Shown here in pieces: positions 1-3,777 of a DNA stretch of 5,084 bases (positions are counted from its first letter, which is position 1; every line of letters starts with the position of its first letter). The stretch covers positions 1 to 5,084 of the forward strand of contig CAJPSI010000050.1 of the NCBI GenBank assembly GCA_905373275.1, given 5' to 3'. The translations under genes and the position numbers were made by a program. The notes under the pieces are model-generated. The model saw nothing but the letters and a program-made list of their open reading frames with translations, was not told the origin of the DNA and did no database searches. Origin of the DNA: Candidatus Saccharibacteria bacterium UBA1103. Its GTDB lineage: Bacteria > Patescibacteriota > Saccharimonadia > Saccharimonadales > Saccharimonadaceae.

Positions 1-291
1 GTTCAGTAGATGCTGCTCCAGGGTAATTCGCCCCTGCTTGGCATCCGGCTCTACCTCCGACTTGCCGGTCCGAAATTTGACATTTAGATCGGCTACTCGC
101 TCATCTAAGATATCGCCGTTCAGCGCCGACTCCATCTCCTTGTCCCAGACGTGTTTGGGATAGACATGAAGATACCGACCGAAGCCCCGGGTAATCACCA
201 CTCCGTCAGCAAACTCCCCTCTCAGATCAGCGGGGATAGTCAGACGATGTTTGTCGTCTAACCTGCGCTCGAAATAGTCAACCTTGGACAT
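1..291 (-). CDS. mraZ: MraZ-type transcriptional regulator, 3' part outside window
   Basis: Sequence-specific DNA-binding regulator of the division and cell-wall (dcw) cluster; in other bacteria MraZ represses its own operon. The visible 97 residues begin MSKVDYFERRLDDKHRLTIP. Two AbrB/SpoVT-like swapped-hairpin halves are visible: DDKHRLTIPADLR (residues about 12-24) and DAKQGRITL (about 83-91). The first matches the family motif DxKGRLxIP, except that the usual Gly is His. The family is usually about 140-150 residues, so about a third lies beyond base 1. The start is the first ATG after the promoter at 362-391, leaving a leader of about 60 nt. No Shine-Dalgarno is visible just upstream. Downstream dcw genes such as rsmH would be expected to the left but are not seen. 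Self-regulation is supported by MraZ-like boxes inside its own promoter. Identification is firm from motif and operator together. Confidence 0.9.
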   Translation of the reverse strand, partial: MSKVDYFERRLDDKHRLTIPADLRGEFADGVVITRGFGRYLHVYPKHVWDKEMESALNGDILDERVADLNVKFRTGKSEVEPDAKQGRITLEQHLLN

Positions 292-361
292 CTATATATG
301 GCTTATCGTTTGGCTTAATTATTTACTTATGTTCGTGGTGTTTGTGTTTTCCACTGCCTAG

Positions 362-391
362 ATTATACTACCCACCGCTACCCACTTGCAA
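362..391 (-). promoter_or_regulatory. mraZ promoter
   Basis: On the minus strand a perfect -10 TATAAT lies at 367-362 and a -35-like TTGCAA at 391-386, with an 18-bp spacer. The predicted start is near 355, about 60 nt before the mraZ ATG. The spacer is filled by two operator boxes. Confidence 0.75.
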
Positions 392-416
392 GTCTTTTTG
401 AGCCGCTTCTACCCAC
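369..416 (-). promoter_or_regulatory. MraZ operator boxes (three GTGGGTA repeats)
   Basis: GTGGGTA occurs on the minus strand at 375-369, 385-379 and 416-410. The first two are exactly 10 bp apart and lie between -35 and -10; the third is 31 bp further upstream, about three helical turns. Known MraZ operators in enterobacteria are TGGG boxes with 10-bp periodicity, so autorepression is the natural reading. Confidence 0.8.
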
Positions 417-424
417 AGCCCCAC

Positions 425-460
425 TTTTCCACATAGTGGTGTGGAAAAGCCTGTGGATTA
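425..460. promoter_or_regulatory. cluster of DnaA-box-like sites, inverted pair plus one
   Basis: TTTTCCACA (425-433) and TGTGGAAAA (440-448) form a perfect inverted pair with a 6-nt gap, and both fit the DnaA-box pattern TTWTNCACA. TGTGGATTA (452-460) is a third copy with one mismatch. They sit just upstream of the mraZ promoter next to an A/T-rich stretch. They could couple mraZ to replication, belong to a DnaA-binding locus, or simply form a hairpin. Confidence 0.5.
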
Positions 461-461
461 T

Positions 462-501
462 AGAATAAAAACAACTAGCCACCCTCCCCAGGGAGAGTGG
501 C
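462..501 (-). terminator. intrinsic terminator of the small membrane protein gene
   Basis: A GC-rich hairpin (478-501) has 11-bp arms with one mismatch. On the minus strand it is followed by a T-rich run that includes TTTTT at 470-466. It lies 25 nt past the stop of the 83-residue gene. Confidence 0.75.
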
Positions 502-525
502 TTGTGACAGAGTGACAGCTCTAGG

Positions 526-777
526 CTACATATTTAGACCGAGTAGCTGCCCCAGTAGACGACCGGTCGTATCGTAACAAAAGATGGTATAGATGGTCAC
601 GATGAACATGACGTTAAACATCAGCGAGACCATCAGCGCTACTTTACGCTGCTTGCATTCGTCTTGATACTTGACGATTTCGCCCTTGGTGTTGTCTTTA
701 ACTTGCTTTTTGTCGCCGGTAGCCTTGACGTTATCGCAGTTACACTTGGACTTTTGGATGTGTTTGTTGCTTTCCAT
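526..777 (-). CDS. small single-pass membrane protein, unknown function
   Basis: 83 residues, not recognised as a known family. The N-terminal half (1-45) is hydrophilic and rich in Lys and Asn, with a Cys-Asn-Cys at 12-14 and another Cys at 41. One hydrophobic helix follows at about 46-67 (VALMVSLMFNVMFIVTIYTI), then a short polar tail ending GLLGLNM-like. The basic N-terminal half predicts it stays in the cytoplasm with the short C-terminus outside. The gene stands alone between its own promoter (784-812) and its own terminator (462-501), so it is a monocistronic unit. The ATG is 6 nt after the -10 box, so the mRNA probably has no leader; there is no Shine-Dalgarno. Promoter, start and terminator fitting together make a real gene likely. 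Function is unknown. Confidence 0.72.
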   Translation of the reverse strand: MESNKHIQKSKCNCDNVKATGDKKQVKDNTKGEIVKYQDECKQRKVALMVSLMFNVMFIVTIYTIFCYDTTGRLLGQLLGLNM

Positions 778-783
778 GCTGTA

Positions 784-812
784 ATGTTAGCACAAGCATT
801 ATGCATTGTCAA
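784..812 (-). promoter_or_regulatory. promoter of the small membrane protein gene, leaderless type
   Basis: On the minus strand a perfect -35 TTGACA (812-807) and a 17-bp spacer lead to TAACAT (789-784), preceded by TGC as an extended -10. Transcription would begin at or next to the ATG at 777. Confidence 0.8.
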
Positions 813-894
813 GCCCTACGCCATATATTTGCTATATTATAAAATATATCGTCCCAATACACACTCTTCACTACCCCGGTCAGAACGCCATTTC

Positions 895-937
895 TACCCG
901 TAGAGTACATATCATGTCAATATGTATCCTACGGGTA
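895..937. repeat. 18-bp-arm inverted repeat between pth and the membrane protein gene
   Basis: Arms 895-912 and 920-937 pair over 18 positions (TACCCGTAG with CTACGGGTA, one A/C mismatch, one G/T pair, then TACATAT with ATATGTA) around a 7-nt loop. It lies 16 nt past the pth stop. Neither side has a T run, so it is not a classical intrinsic terminator. It may protect the 3' end of the pth mRNA, bind a protein, or belong to a small plus-strand RNA. The rest of 778-952 is A/T-rich with palindromic -10-like sequence around 833-846 and no convincing gene. Confidence 0.7.
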
Positions 938-952
938 AGCTACTGCTGTTGG

Positions 953-1528
953 CTATTGACGATAAGTTGTCTGGTTAAACTTACCGCTGATGAACTCGCT
1001 GATGATTTGGCTAACCGTGTCCAGCTCAGCATCAAACAGCTTCGCCTCCTCGCGGCTCAGTAGCCCCAGCACATAGCTCCGCCGATCTTGCCGGGGCTGA
1101 CTATCGCCGTTGGCACCGGTCGGCAAACCGGAGCCAATCCGCACCCGAGCGAATTCCGCCCCCACCGCTCCGATGATATGCTTGACACCATTGTTGCCGG
1201 CATCTGACCCGCCGACCCGAGTCCGAATCGTACCCAGCGGCAATGCCATCTCGTCGTGAATCACCAGGATATCCCCCAGGCCAATCTGATAAAAACGGCT
1301 GATCTGCTGAACTGACTGCCCGACCAGATTATAAAAAGTCTGCGGCTTCGCCAAGATAACCTTGCCCCCGCCCGACCCCGCCTCGGCCACCAGCGCCGAG
1401 AACTTGGCTCGTTGACGCCACTGCACCCCCAGCTGACCGACATAGTGGTCAAGCACCCGGAAGCCAAAGTTGTGCCGGGTCTCAGCGTAGTCTAAGCCGG
1501 GGTTTCCCAGCCCCACGATCAATTTCAT
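953..1528 (-). CDS. pth: peptidyl-tRNA hydrolase
   Basis: Cleaves peptidyl-tRNAs released from stalled or aborted ribosomes, recycling tRNA in the cytoplasm; normally essential. At 191 residues it has the usual bacterial Pth length. All hallmark motifs are present: GLGNPG at 6-11; TRHNFG at 17-22 with the catalytic His19 (His20 in E. coli); KPQTFYN with Asn67; HDEMALPLG with catalytic-network Asp92; and GNNGVKHI with Asn113. The motif before Asn113 reads GGSDAGNNG instead of the common GGHxGHNG, a mild divergence. The start ATG is 7 nt after a TATAAT box, so the mRNA is probably leaderless. No neighbour shares its transcript: it faces away from the 79-codon gene and is followed by the 895-937 hairpin. 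Identification is very secure. Confidence 0.97.
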   Translation of the reverse strand: MKLIVGLGNPGLDYAETRHNFGFRVLDHYVGQLGVQWRQRAKFSALVAEAGSGGGKVILAKPQTFYNLVGQSVQQISRFYQIGLGDILVIHDEMALPLGTIRTRVGGSDAGNNGVKHIIGAVGAEFARVRIGSGLPTGANGDSQPRQDRRSYVLGLLSREEAKLFDAELDTVSQIISEFISGKFNQTTYRQ

Positions 1529-1535
1529 TAGCTAG

Positions 1536-1544
1536 ATTATAGCA
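1536..1544 (-). promoter_or_regulatory. pth promoter, extended -10
   Basis: On the minus strand TGC is followed by a perfect TATAAT (1541-1536), 7 nt before the pth ATG. No good -35 is seen (TAACCC at the expected place), which suits an extended -10 promoter. Confidence 0.75.
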
Positions 1545-1562
1545 CTCTGCCCCACGCCGGGT

Positions 1563-1568
1563 TATAAT
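1563..1568 (+). promoter_or_regulatory. -10 box of the divergent 79-codon gene
   Basis: A perfect TATAAT lies 6 nt before the ATG at 1575, again predicting a leaderless mRNA. The -35 region (TAGCAC, 1540-1545) is poor and lies over the pth -10 box. Confidence 0.65.
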
Positions 1569-1574
1569 ATAGAC

Positions 1575-1814
1575 ATGAGCACCAGACTGGACGAGAACCG
1601 AGCAGTTTATCAGCAGGCGAAGCAGGCAAGGAGCGAAGCCGACGCTATCCGCCGGATCAGCGCCTTTATCGCTGAATATGACTACGACCAAGACAATCCA
1701 CCCCTCGCCGTTATCTTTGACCTCTGTGTCGAGTATGACGATAATGCCGCCGGTAGCGCCCGCCAAGCTCAGCTGGCTAAGGCAATCTTCGCCCTGCTTG
1801 ATGTCATCATTTGA
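1575..1814 (+). CDS. small acidic hypothetical protein
   Basis: 79 residues with no recognised domain. It is predicted mostly helical: residues 7-35 (ENRAVYQQAKQARSEADAI and on) form one long charged helix, an acidic linker YDYDQDNPP follows, and a second helical part at 43-79 includes AGSARQAQLAKAIFALLDVII. There is no signal peptide; the C-terminal stretch is hydrophobic but too short for a clear membrane segment. A perfect TATAAT sits 6 nt upstream and no Shine-Dalgarno is present, so translation would be leaderless. The bidirectional terminator at 1864-1896 lies about 50 nt after the TGA stop. It is transcribed divergently from pth out of a 33-bp shared promoter zone. Promoter and terminator both fit, so it is probably real; function is unknown. 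The opposite-strand frame at 1482-1766 is an overlap shadow. Confidence 0.68.
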   Translation: MSTRLDENRAVYQQAKQARSEADAIRRISAFIAEYDYDQDNPPLAVIFDLCVEYDDNAAGSARQAQLAKAIFALLDVII

Positions 1815-1863
1815 TCCGGCTTAGCTAGTGGCTAATCAAGCCCGGAAGAGTTGTCAATCAAAT

Positions 1864-1896
1864 ATTAAAGCCTCCCTAGTCCAGGGAGGCTTTAAT
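1864..1896. terminator. bidirectional intrinsic terminator
   Basis: Perfect 14-bp arms (1864-1877 and 1883-1896) around the 5-nt loop AGTCC. The GCCTCCCT core is flanked by A on one side and T on the other, so it can end both the plus-strand 79-codon gene and the minus-strand tRNA-Arg transcript. Confidence 0.88.
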
Positions 1897-1909
1897 CGGC
1901 TTTGCACTA

Positions 1910-1988
<79 letters not shown>

Positions 1989-1998
1989 ATCTACTTAA

Positions 1999-2028
1999 AT
2001 GTTAGCACACTAGCCCACTAAGAGCCAA
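1999..2028 (-). promoter_or_regulatory. tRNA-Arg promoter
   Basis: TAACAT (2004-1999) is preceded by TGC as an extended -10. TTGGCT (2028-2023) is a -35 candidate with an 18-bp spacer. The stretch TGTGCTAACAT is identical to the -10 region of the small membrane protein gene. Confidence 0.65.
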
Positions 2029-2034
2029 AAAGCT

Positions 2035-2110
2035 TGGTCGGGGTGATCCGACTTGAACGGACGACCTCAGCGTCCCGAACGCTGCGCGCTACCAACTGCG
2101 CCACACCCCG
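2035..2110 (-). tRNA. tRNA-Pro, anticodon CGG
   Basis: The full cloverleaf folds: acceptor CGGGGTG/CACCCCG with the C1-G72 pair typical of bacterial proline tRNAs; D stem GCGC/GCGC; anticodon stem CAGCG/CGCTG with loop TTCGGGA; T arm with TTCAAGT. The discriminator is A and CCA is encoded (2037-2035). It reads CCG. It lies about 50 nt upstream of tRNA-Arg in the same direction and may read through into it. Confidence 0.96.
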
Positions 2111-2126
2111 ACAACGGGCTAGAGCC

Positions 2127-2156
2127 ATTATATCACCCCAGCCCGAAAGTCGTCAG
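2127..2156 (-). promoter_or_regulatory. tRNA-Pro promoter
   Basis: A perfect TATAAT (2132-2127) is preceded by TGA as an extended -10. CTGACG (2156-2151) lies 18 bp upstream. The predicted start is about 10 nt before the mature 5' end. The -35 overlaps the palindrome at 2153-2178. Confidence 0.75.
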
Positions 2157-2178
2157 AGTTCTGCCGGCAGATCTCTGA
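2153..2178. repeat. palindrome between the 194-residue gene and the tRNA-Pro promoter
   Basis: The sequence reads TCAGAG, T, TCTGCC and then its complement, with 13-bp arms and one T/T mismatch. It begins 25 nt after the stop of the 194-residue gene, so it may help end that transcript, though only TTT follows at a distance. It also overlaps the tRNA-Pro -35 box and could be an operator. Confidence 0.5.
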
Positions 2179-2202
2179 TAATATATTGTACTCCTCTGAC
2201 CT

Positions 2203-2787
2203 TTAGCGACTATGCTCTGCCCGATATCGCCTTTGGGCTATCCTGGCGGCATTAGCCGCCTCTTGCTCATCTTTGGCGATATCCTTAGCGCAGACCTCAT
2301 CAATGTGCTGCTGACGATCACTGCCATAAGTCTCCGCCTGCCATCGACCCTGTGCCTGATCATCATAGTAGTATCCATCGATACGCTCGGCTAAATTGCG
2401 CTGCAGATTATCGTGAAGCTCTTTCTGACAAACATCCTGGAGCAGGCAGACCCCCTCGAAGCCGGAGATTGAGCCGCTATGAATATAGTTTGACCGTGCC
2501 TGATAGCTGGCCACTATCGCCACGGTGTCGGTATCGACCGCATCCGGATCGCCACCCTCCAGCTCTATGCTGGCCTTGACCAGCGCATCCATACGCTTAG
2601 CGAACCAGGCGCCTCGCTTGGTCAGCTCGATAGCATCACGGTGTGGCTTCTCCGCCTCCGCCATCGCCTGCGCTTCCTCTATGTCAGCCACCCGACCGGT
2701 CGGCAGATCCTCCGGTGCTACCCGCCAAGGCAAAGCACTATCGTCCGCCACCTCTTGCCTATAATTATTCCTATTCGCCTTGGTCAT
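2203..2787 (-). CDS. hypothetical soluble protein, 194 residues
   Basis: Not recognised as any known family. It is highly charged and Ala/Gln rich with no signal peptide or membrane segment, so probably cytoplasmic. The first 35 residues look disordered (PWRVAPEDLPTGR). A long helix follows at about 36-78, rich in Ala and Glu, then a more globular middle at 85-125 (VAIVASYQARSNYIHSGSIS) with Cys114, Cys120 and Cys156. A Tyr/Asp patch (YYYDDQ) is at 139-144. A strongly basic and acidic C-terminal helix with Arg-Arg pairs ends in HSR. The start is well set by GGAGG at 2797-2793, 5 nt before the ATG. It is one of only two genes here with a strong Shine-Dalgarno, the other being the ATPase at 3778. 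It appears monocistronic. Function is unknown. Confidence 0.82.
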   Translation of the reverse strand: MTKANRNNYRQEVADDSALPWRVAPEDLPTGRVADIEEAQAMAEAEKPHRDAIELTKRGAWFAKRMDALVKASIELEGGDPDAVDTDTVAIVASYQARSNYIHSGSISGFEGVCLLQDVCQKELHDNLQRNLAERIDGYYYDDQAQGRWQAETYGSDRQQHIDEVCAKDIAKDEQEAANAARIAQRRYRAEHSR

Positions 2788-2792
2788 CCTTA

Positions 2793-2797
2793 CCTCC
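2793..2797 (-). promoter_or_regulatory. Shine-Dalgarno of the 194-residue gene
   Basis: GGAGG lies 5 nt before the ATG at 2787 and fixes that start. Confidence 0.85.
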
Positions 2798-2851
2798 TTT
2801 GCCTGACCCGACCGTGCTCACGCACCGCCTTACGCTCGCCCACTGTCAACT

Positions 2852-2860
2852 AGTTTAGCA
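2852..2860 (-). promoter_or_regulatory. probable extended -10 of the 194-residue gene
   Basis: On the minus strand TGC is followed by TAAACT (2857-2852). The same nine bases form the -10 of the ATPase gene. No good -35 is seen, because that position falls in the upstream terminator hairpin. A TTGACA at 2851-2846 lacks a matching -10. The predicted leader is about 55 nt. Confidence 0.5.
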
Positions 2861-2861
2861 C

Positions 2862-2895
2862 AAAGGAAAAAGGCGCTATCTCGCAAGATAGCGCC
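2862..2895 (-). terminator. intrinsic terminator of the 98-codon gene; left copy of a direct repeat
   Basis: A perfect 10-bp stem (2872-2881 with 2886-2895) has, read on the minus strand, loop TGCG of the stable UNCG type. TTTTT follows at 2871-2867. Bases 2862-2886 recur exactly at 5060-5084. Confidence 0.88.
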
Positions 2896-2922
2896 CGAAA
2901 AAACACAGGAGAGCAAGTGGGG

Positions 2923-3219
2923 CTAAACGTAGAACGGCCCCTTGATGTACTCTAACTCTCCCACCTGGGTCAACGACCCCTCAACGGGGTCGTTTACCTC
3001 ACCCAGAATTCTCTGGGCGAGGTGCCAGGTCTCAGGCTCGCCCCAGATGGGGTAGCCCTTACCGTCAAGCCCCTGGAAGGGCTCGACGGTAACCCTAGTA
3101 TGAGAGACCGTTACCGGTCTCTCACGCCGCAGCGCTTCCTGGAGCTCTTTTATGAGCTCCGGAGAGCGCTCAAGAGCCTCCGCATCAAGGAGGCTAGGGA
3201 TCTCTACTGTTGCGGTCAT
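2923..3219 (-). CDS. 98-residue hypothetical protein encoded on a hairpin-rich mRNA
   Basis: Not recognised. It begins MTATVEIPSLLDAEALERSP. Residues 9-33 form a clear amphipathic helix with many Glu and Arg, followed by a strand-like part (PVTVSHTRVTVEPF), a Gly/Pro/Trp loop (GLDGKGYPIWGEPETW, 51-66) and an acidic end. The frame stays open upstream to 3366, but the promoter at 3284-3311 lies inside that extension, so the start at 3219 is preferred. AAAGGGG about 10 nt before it is a possible ribosome site. Codon choice favours GAG and looks coding, yet the opposite strand is also open and the whole gene is a chain of hairpins. A structured non-coding RNA of about 400 nt is therefore a real alternative. 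It diverges from the ATPase at 3778. Function is unknown. Confidence 0.6.
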   Translation of the reverse strand: MTATVEIPSLLDAEALERSPELIKELQEALRRERPVTVSHTRVTVEPFQGLDGKGYPIWGEPETWHLAQRILGEVNDPVEGSLTQVGELEYIKGPFYV

Positions 3220-3267
3220 GACGACCACCCCTTTCGGGTCGCAGGCCATATGGGCTGTTCCCATATG
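2972..3267 (-). other. dense series of RNA hairpins over the 98-codon gene
   Basis: Stems seen: 2972-2980/2986-2994 (9 bp); 3002-3007/3012-3017 (6 bp), or alternatively 3015-3021/3037-3043 (7 bp); 3059-3066/3085-3092 extended by 3068-3072/3079-3083; 3101-3110/3115-3124 (10 bp perfect); 3131-3136/3165-3170 with inner 3141-3147/3154-3160; 3175-3181/3189-3195 (7 bp); 3222-3225/3238-3241; 3247-3254/3260-3267 (8 bp). Read on the minus strand two loops are GNRA type, GTAA at 3114-3111 and GAAA at 3235-3232, which favours folding of the minus-strand RNA. Confidence 0.7.
3222..3241 (-). promoter_or_regulatory. ribosome site inside a stem-loop before the 98-codon gene
   Basis: On the minus strand CGAC at the left pairs with GTCG just before the start. 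An inner CCC-GAAA-GGG places the purine-rich AAAGGGG in the loop and stem. The stem ends 2 nt before the ATG at 3219. Folding would hide the ribosome site. Confidence 0.5.
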
Positions 3268-3283
3268 CAACCTGATGGTATTC

Positions 3284-3311
3284 ACTGTAACACCCCCCCC
3301 GCATTTGTCAA
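3284..3311 (-). promoter_or_regulatory. promoter of the 98-codon gene, with a G8 tract in the spacer
   Basis: A perfect -35 TTGACA (3311-3306) and TACAGT (3289-3284) preceded by TGT are separated by 16 bp. Eight consecutive G residues on the minus strand (3300-3293) fill half the spacer. One extra G would give the optimal 17 bp. The predicted start near 3277 gives a leader of about 58 nt containing a hairpin. Confidence 0.72.
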
Positions 3312-3325
3312 GCCCAGCACGATAC
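3307..3325. repeat. degenerate copy 0 of the 99-bp-period repeat
   Basis: CCCAGCAC at 3313-3320 lies exactly 99 bp left of the same bases in copy 1 and continues into GATAC. The left half (GTCAAG instead of GACAGG) is diverged with a 1-nt shift. It overlaps the -35 box of the 98-codon gene. Confidence 0.55.
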
Positions 3326-3393
3326 CTAACGTTATGCCTGCATAGGTAAGGAAGCTGCGTAATCATGCTTTATTATGATTAGTTAGTTTCACC

Positions 3394-3423
3394 AGTATCT
3401 GCTGGACAGGCCCCAGCACAATA
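3394..3423. repeat. 99-bp-period palindromic repeat, copy 1
   Basis: It reads AGTATCTGCTGGACAGGCC followed by CCAGCACAATA. The ends are imperfectly self-complementary (GTATC..GCTGG against CCAGC..GATAC), so each copy can fold into a hairpin. Copies 2 and 3 begin exactly 99 and 198 bp later. Confidence 0.85.
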
Positions 3424-3492
3424 ACATCATCCGTTCCCCGTCTAAGATTGATCAATAAGTCACTACGTCTCTTCAGCAAATAGACTTGTCTA

Positions 3493-3523
3493 AGTATCGG
3501 CTGGACAGGCCGCAGCACGATAC
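3493..3523. repeat. 99-bp-period palindromic repeat, copy 2
   Basis: It reads AGTATCGGCTGGACAGGCC followed by GCAGCACGATAC, the copy closest to a full palindrome. About 68 bp of unrelated sequence separates it from each neighbour copy. Confidence 0.85.
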
Positions 3524-3591
3524 ATAAAGCCGTACTACACAAGACTGACTGAGGTGTAACTACATCTCGCTACCGCATAGCCGGTCTCACT

Positions 3592-3610
3592 AGTATCGGC
3601 TGGACAGGCC
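3592..3610. repeat. 99-bp-period palindromic repeat, copy 3 (left half only)
   Basis: AGTATCGGCTGGACAGGCC is identical to copy 2 over 19 bases, but the right half is replaced by CCGTGGTATATC, so the array ends here. The stretch 3367-3650 has no convincing gene; it holds this array and unique spacers only. Confidence 0.85.
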
Positions 3611-3652
3611 CCGTGGTATATCACCTATTCCTTACCCACCCCACTCGCCTGT

Positions 3653-3715
3653 GCCAAATTACCAAGCGAGACTTCGCCAAATTGACAAACGAAAATGCGC
3701 CAAACTACCAAACGA
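3653..3715. repeat. three 17-nt iterons with a 23-bp period
   Basis: GCCAAATTACCAAGCGA (3653-3669), GCCAAATTGACAAACGA (3676-3692) and GCCAAACTACCAAACGA (3699-3715) start exactly 23 bp apart with unrelated 6-nt gaps. Each contains two CCAAA-like halves 8 bp apart. They end 7 bp before the ATPase -35 box, which points to a regulator-binding array; an origin-type iteron set is the alternative. Confidence 0.88.
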
Positions 3716-3722
3716 CTACTGT

Positions 3723-3751
3723 TGCACACTGGACGTAAATTATGCTAAACT
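3723..3751 (+). promoter_or_regulatory. promoter of the AAA_14/DUF4143 ATPase
   Basis: TGCACA (3723-3728) and a 17-bp spacer lead to TAAACT (3746-3751), preceded by TGC as an extended -10. The predicted start near 3758 leaves a leader of about 20 nt. Confidence 0.7.
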
Positions 3752-3760
3752 AATGACCAC

Positions 3761-3766
3761 AGGAGG
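3761..3766 (+). promoter_or_regulatory. Shine-Dalgarno of the ATPase
   Basis: AGGAGG is followed by 11 nt and the ATG at 3778. The overlapping GGAG at 3765-3768 gives a more usual 9-nt distance. Confidence 0.75.
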
Positions 3767-3777
3767 AGTAAACAGAC

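Noticed and set aside
306..314. TCGTTTGGC in the mraZ leader, resembling part of the iterons
   Set aside because: It is a single half-site of nine bases without phasing; chance is enough.
664..1063. Plus-strand frames over the membrane protein and pth regions
   Set aside because: They are antisense to better supported genes and cross the promoter and the 895-937 hairpin.
1482..1766. Minus-strand 94-codon frame
   Set aside because: It overlaps pth and the divergent 79-codon gene, lacks signals and looks non-protein-like.
2034..2255. Plus-strand 73-codon frame
   Set aside because: It is the antisense of tRNA-Pro and its promoter.
3022..3345. Plus-strand open frame of 107 codons opposite the 98-codon gene
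   Set aside because: No ribosome site or promoter, odd composition (paired Cys, His clusters), and it exists because the G+C-rich region is open on both strands.
3220..3366. Longer 147-codon form of the minus-strand gene starting at 3366
   Set aside because: The extension runs through the -10, the G8 tract and the -35, and has no ribosome site; 3219 is preferred.
3394..3610. CRISPR array
   Set aside because: Spacers of about 68 bp are too long, only three clear copies exist, the last is half length, and no cas gene is seen.
3394..3610. Integron attC sites
   Set aside because: The RYYYAAC/GTTRRRY core boxes are missing, and the roughly 68-bp spacers are too short for cassettes.
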